DNA of 64,000 nt from JACKAL01 sp964400355. Its GTDB lineage: Bacteria > Bdellovibrionota > Bdellovibrionia > Bdellovibrionales > JAGQZY01. Where the stretch lies: the NCBI GenBank assembly GCA_964400355.1, contig CAYNTO010000012.1:13670-77669 (forward strand), in the 5' to 3' direction. Position numbers and translations under genes: made by a program. Shown here one piece after another: positions 60,882 through 64,000 of the stretch; position 1 is the first letter of the stretch, and the number at the start of each line of letters is the position of its first letter. The notes under the pieces are model-generated. The model ran no database searches and was not told where the DNA came from. It worked only from the letters and a program-made list of their open reading frames with translations.

Positions 60882-63541
60882 TCTTTTTTATCGAAGGGAA
60901 TCGGCGCATAGTTTCCCTTTTCGATATTTCGAATCATGTCCTTCAGTTGAGTTTTAAGTTGAGCCACTACGGCCTCGCGAGTGTCCACGCTTATATTTTG
61001 TTTGGAGCGTCCAGACGGCACAGCGCCTTTGAACCCATGGTCCACGTCGTCGAGAACATAACCACTGCCGCGGCTGCCATCGCGTAAAAAAATGTAGGAG
61101 GCCATCACCACCGAGGGCTTTAGATGGTCGGCACTCAAACCGCGTTCAAGCCCCATTGTGTACAGAGGCATCTGAATCTGAAAGGATTCCGGCCAACTCT
61201 CAAAAGATTTAAAATCCGGTGGCTTACTGGTTTTGTAATCGAACACCGCCAAGTTATCGCTCTCATCCTTATCAATGCGATCTATCTTTGCGGCAAAAGG
61301 ATAGAACCCCGGCTTCTCGTCCACAGACATTTGCAACTCGTCGTTCTCTACGCCAATAAAACCCTTCATCACGGTTTCCACAGAATCGACACGGGTTTGC
61401 GGTAAAAGCTCGCGCCACTGTCGCTCTTCGATAAGAAAGCGACGAATCATCAGCAGATGACGATGCTTTTCCCTCTTCCAGTAGGCCAAAACATCGGGAC
61501 GAATATTTTCGATGACCTCTTTGGATTCGAGGACATCCTGGTACAGTTTCGATAGCTGATCTTCGCTGACTTGTAAATCGGGATACTGCAAGAGAATCAA
61601 TTCTAAGATTTTATGTAAGAAGCTACCTTGAAAAAACGGATCGATCTCCAGATCCAATTCCTTGAGCTCGTCCTGCCCAATCACTCGTGTAGAAAAAAAG
61701 ATAAACGGGCACTTATGGTAAGCCTGAAAAGCGCTCACTGAAAAACGACCCTGGTAGGAAAGTTGAAGTGGAGCCCACTGACTGATGTGGTTTTCCCTCG
61801 CCATTTTTGGTGTGAGCGCGCCCTGCTGTTCGGCGCGCTTCATGATGCCGTCCCAACGCGGTTTGCGCTGTGGAATGTATTCTTGAGCACTCTTACTCCA
61901 CTCGAGCCACGCCTGTGAAACCACCGAGGGGTCGCCGTTAAAATCTGTTTCTGCGTAAGACCACACTGCTTCGAGTTGTGGTGAACTCACCGCCCACAGC
62001 ATATCGTATTCGATTTTTTTGTCTTCGCTCGGCGGTAAAAAATAACCAAGATCGTTTTCGAGGCGCGACACATCCTCGGGCACAAATGGCGTGTTGTTTG
62101 TCACTTGCATGGCTCCGCGATGAGCTCCTAAAATATATATGTGCGTGTATAAAAGATGATCGAGTTGGTGCGGACCGGAGAACACCACACCCTCACGGTC
62201 GGAGGCCTCAATGCTACTTTCGAGCCGAGCCAAAACCAGCATCAGATACGAGTTCCACTCAGTAAGCGACAATCTGAGCGGACTCCTAAAATCACGAATG
62301 AGAGCATCGACCATTTTGTTGTACAGCCGGTAATCAGGATGGGTCCACGTGACGTACAAAAAGGACACGAAATCATCGAACGACAATACTTTATCAGGTC
62401 GATAGACTTTTGATTCTCCCAGTAGACTACTTGCTGATTCAATATCGTACAGCCGGGAAAAGTTTTTCTTAAAATCGATGTACGCTTCTTTGTCCTTTGA
62501 AAAATGCTCGCGGGCATTGAGAAAAGACTCTAAGTCCCCCGATGAGTATACTTTGGTGAGCACCTTGATGCGCGAGAGCCACTCCTGAAAATGCGGCAGC
62601 GCTGTTACTTTTGCCACCACCGCCTTGTCCACTGGAACGCCTTCTTTATCGAAATGGGTTTTTATTAAATCCCAATAGGCTTCTGGATCGGCACATGCCA
62701 CGGCTATAGTGTGTGCGGGAACACCAGCTTCGAGTTTGTCGCGGACGTAGGCCGTAAGGAGCTTGACCTCCGAGAGTACACTCCCGGAGCGAACTGCATA
62801 GCGAGTTCCGGCCACCAGGTGTGTCGTTGCGGTGAGGTATTGAGGGTCGAGTTTTTGGTAACAGCGACCAGAGCGATAAGATACCAGATAGTCCGCACTG
62901 GGAGCGATCACCATCACCTCGAACTCGGTGCTTATTCTTTGGATGAGCTGCACTTCCTCCGGTTGGATCTCGTTACCAAGATCGAACACAAATTTTTTAT
63001 AGGGTCCAAAATACAATTCACTGCCCAACTGTTCGCTCTCGCCCAACATTGTGCTCAGCAGCCACGCCGATCCTACGAAGTTTTGCCGCTGCAGTTCCAG
63101 CGAAAACTTTTCTGCGGCCTGTGTCCAACCCCAAAGACGTTGGGCGCGAATAGGATCCTCTTGGATCCATTCCAGAAACATTTTTTTGCTCGACGAATTG
63201 AGAATAGGGAAAATCTGATCGCAGTAGGTCTTAAAGCGTTGGATGTCTTGATACTCCACGTCCACATTGGCTGCTTTGTACCAGTTTTCGATCAATATAT
63301 AAATGAGGCTATCAGAAATGTGCTGCTTCTCAGGACAGTTGGCAACAAACAGCGTGGACCAATACTCGGTGGCTCGCAGAATATTTTGCGTACTGATAAT
63401 ATCAGTGCTTTCAAGACCGCGCAGCTGCAAGCGGCGCTTGGCCTCCGCCGTAGAAACGATCCAAAGAGTGGAATCATCGAAGTGCGACGAAAACAGCGAT
63501 TGCTTGTCCTGACTGTGTGGGATGGTGATCAATTGCAGCAC
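60830..63541 (-). CDS. AddB-like nuclease subunit with iron-sulfur cysteines
   Basis: 903 residues. The N-terminal two thirds are divergent and resemble an inactivated helicase. The C-terminal PD-(D/E)XK domain has DYKTSKPPD after KIDRIDKDESDN. The four cysteines typical of AddB's 4Fe-4S staple appear: one in AYHKCPFIFF before the nuclease core and three in CPTCHWRKTC at the very end. It pairs with the AddA-like protein encoded by the overlapping next gene. It is shorter than Bacillus AddB (about 1160 residues). Confidence 0.85.
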   Translation of the reverse strand: MLQLITIPHSQDKQSLFSSHFDDSTLWIVSTAEAKRRLQLRGLESTDIISTQNILRATEYWSTLFVANCPEKQHISDSLIYILIENWYKAANVDVEYQDIQRFKTYCDQIFPILNSSSKKMFLEWIQEDPIRAQRLWGWTQAAEKFSLELQRQNFVGSAWLLSTMLGESEQLGSELYFGPYKKFVFDLGNEIQPEEVQLIQRISTEFEVMVIAPSADYLVSYRSGRCYQKLDPQYLTATTHLVAGTRYAVRSGSVLSEVKLLTAYVRDKLEAGVPAHTIAVACADPEAYWDLIKTHFDKEGVPVDKAVVAKVTALPHFQEWLSRIKVLTKVYSSGDLESFLNAREHFSKDKEAYIDFKKNFSRLYDIESASSLLGESKVYRPDKVLSFDDFVSFLYVTWTHPDYRLYNKMVDALIRDFRSPLRLSLTEWNSYLMLVLARLESSIEASDREGVVFSGPHQLDHLLYTHIYILGAHRGAMQVTNNTPFVPEDVSRLENDLGYFLPPSEDKKIEYDMLWAVSSPQLEAVWSYAETDFNGDPSVVSQAWLEWSKSAQEYIPQRKPRWDGIMKRAEQQGALTPKMARENHISQWAPLQLSYQGRFSVSAFQAYHKCPFIFFSTRVIGQDELKELDLEIDPFFQGSFLHKILELILLQYPDLQVSEDQLSKLYQDVLESKEVIENIRPDVLAYWKREKHRHLLMIRRFLIEERQWRELLPQTRVDSVETVMKGFIGVENDELQMSVDEKPGFYPFAAKIDRIDKDESDNLAVFDYKTSKPPDFKSFESWPESFQIQMPLYTMGLERGLSADHLKPSVVMASYIFLRDGSRGSGYVLDDVDHGFKGAVPSGRSKQNISVDTREAVVAQLKTQLKDMIRNIEKGNYAPIPFDKKECPTCHWRKTCRAPHLK

Positions 63542-63607
63542 TGTCGCAAAGTGTATGTGGGACTGCCGTCGGTGGCAATACGCTCTGCAAGCGTATTGCC
63601 TGGGAAT

Positions 63608-64000
63608 TTAGCGTCGCTGCTTTAAACCTGTGCGCCGTGATTTGGCGACACTTTGCATATTTTTAAATGAGGGATCAAAACTAAAATCAGTGGAGATTGC
63701 TATCACATACCGGCGATCCTCGTGTTGACCTGGGTACTCCCCCAGCTCCACGCCGTAAGTTGCAGCATCTATGCGCAGTATCCAAAAATCAAAAGAAACT
63801 CCGGCCGTGTAATAGCCCTGATTGAACCCACCTCGGAGGGTGAGAATAGGGAGTTCAACCTCGAGACCGGCATGTAATTGTTTACCAATCTGAATATTGC
63901 TCGAATTGAGATAGCGATAATCGATTGCTGGGCGCAAAGCAAAAGCGCCAAAATCGCGCTCCAAACCCAAACCCAAATGCATTTTTGAAGGCGATCCGCG
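63608..64000 (-). CDS. C-terminal part of an outer-membrane-type protein (runs off right edge)
   Basis: The frame is open to the window edge, so the start lies outside; at least 130 residues are present. The sequence alternates hydrophobic and polar residues with many aromatics (LRPAIDYRYLNSS, LTLRGGFNQGYYTAGVSF, FWILRIDAATYGVELGEYPG), the look of beta-barrel strands. The end is a basic tail (SVAKSRRTGLKQRR), which is unusual for a barrel that should close with an aromatic residue. Family unknown. It lies 66 bases upstream of the addB-like start on the same strand. Confidence 0.6.
   Translation of the reverse strand, partial: RGSPSKMHLGLGLERDFGAFALRPAIDYRYLNSSNIQIGKQLHAGLEVELPILTLRGGFNQGYYTAGVSFDFWILRIDAATYGVELGEYPGQHEDRRYVIAISTDFSFDPSFKNMQSVAKSRRTGLKQRR

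Noticed and set aside
57909..63541. RecBCD complex
   Set aside because: No recD is present, and the second subunit has a PD-(D/E)XK domain with AddB-type iron-sulfur cysteines, which RecC lacks.
62711..63625. 304-codon plus-strand open frame
   Set aside because: It lies antisense within the addB-like gene, whose protein shows real motifs; the plus-strand product has no recognisable pattern.

Overview
The window is a dense, roughly 50% GC Gram-negative chromosome segment. It holds no phage, IS element or CRISPR array. The mix points to a bacterium of the Bdellovibrionota or a related former-deltaproteobacterial lineage. It has a complete type IV pilus alignment and secretin operon (pilMNOPQ), many exported proteins and lipoproteins of unknown function, a GYF/TPR membrane protein, an Mla-type lipid transporter, two tandem signal peptidases and an AddAB-type nuclease. 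This placement is an inference from gene content; no rRNA marker is present.

Layout. 1-2.5 kb: the N-terminal part of an alpha-2-macroglobulin-like protein running off the left edge, and an exported protein of unknown function. 2.6-15.1 kb: an accessory biosynthetic region. A minus-strand, overlapping operon encodes a radical SAM enzyme, a chalcone-synthase-type (type III) polyketide synthase, an enoyl-CoA hydratase-like enzyme, a carrier protein, an adenylating ligase and an MBOAT acyltransferase. It converges on a plus-strand pair encoding a luciferase-like flavin monooxygenase and a membrane protein that joins a lectin-like domain to an SGNH domain. Two further radical SAM genes flank it. 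Ligase, carrier, MBOAT and SGNH are the four component types of the D-alanylation (Dlt) machinery, here joined to a polyketide synthase. I regard this as the most likely undescribed system in the window.

15.2-19 kb: an M48 protease, tRNA-Ala(TGC), a cupin and rarA. 19-24.8 kb: the pilMNOPQ operon plus a trailing lipoprotein gene, with a good sigma70-like promoter. 24.9-33.1 kb: prepilin peptidase, an ABC-2 exporter and pyrB-carA-orf-carB, apparently one long transcript starting at a promoter so close to pyrB that its mRNA may be leaderless. 33.2-39.2 kb: a Cys-rich exported protein, lepA with two lepB genes, and metK preceded by a five-unit heptad repeat. 39.4-41.4 kb: two divergent, related lipoprotein genes. 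41.4-46.8 kb: the operon purH - GYF/TPR membrane protein - exported protein - yhaM - cysE. 47-54.5 kb: a VOC protein, then a six-gene operon of membrane sensor, degenerate GGDEF protein, alanine racemase and mlaE-mlaF-mlaD. 54.7-57.9 kb: a lipase-like hydrolase, a lipoprotein, a spondin-like exported protein and a divergent LysR regulator. 57.9-63.5 kb: addA/addB-like helicase-nuclease genes. The right edge cuts an outer-membrane-type protein.

Starts were moved from the longest open frame where a ribosome binding site or family alignment argued for it; this is stated per gene. Functions rest on motif recognition by eye, without database searches.
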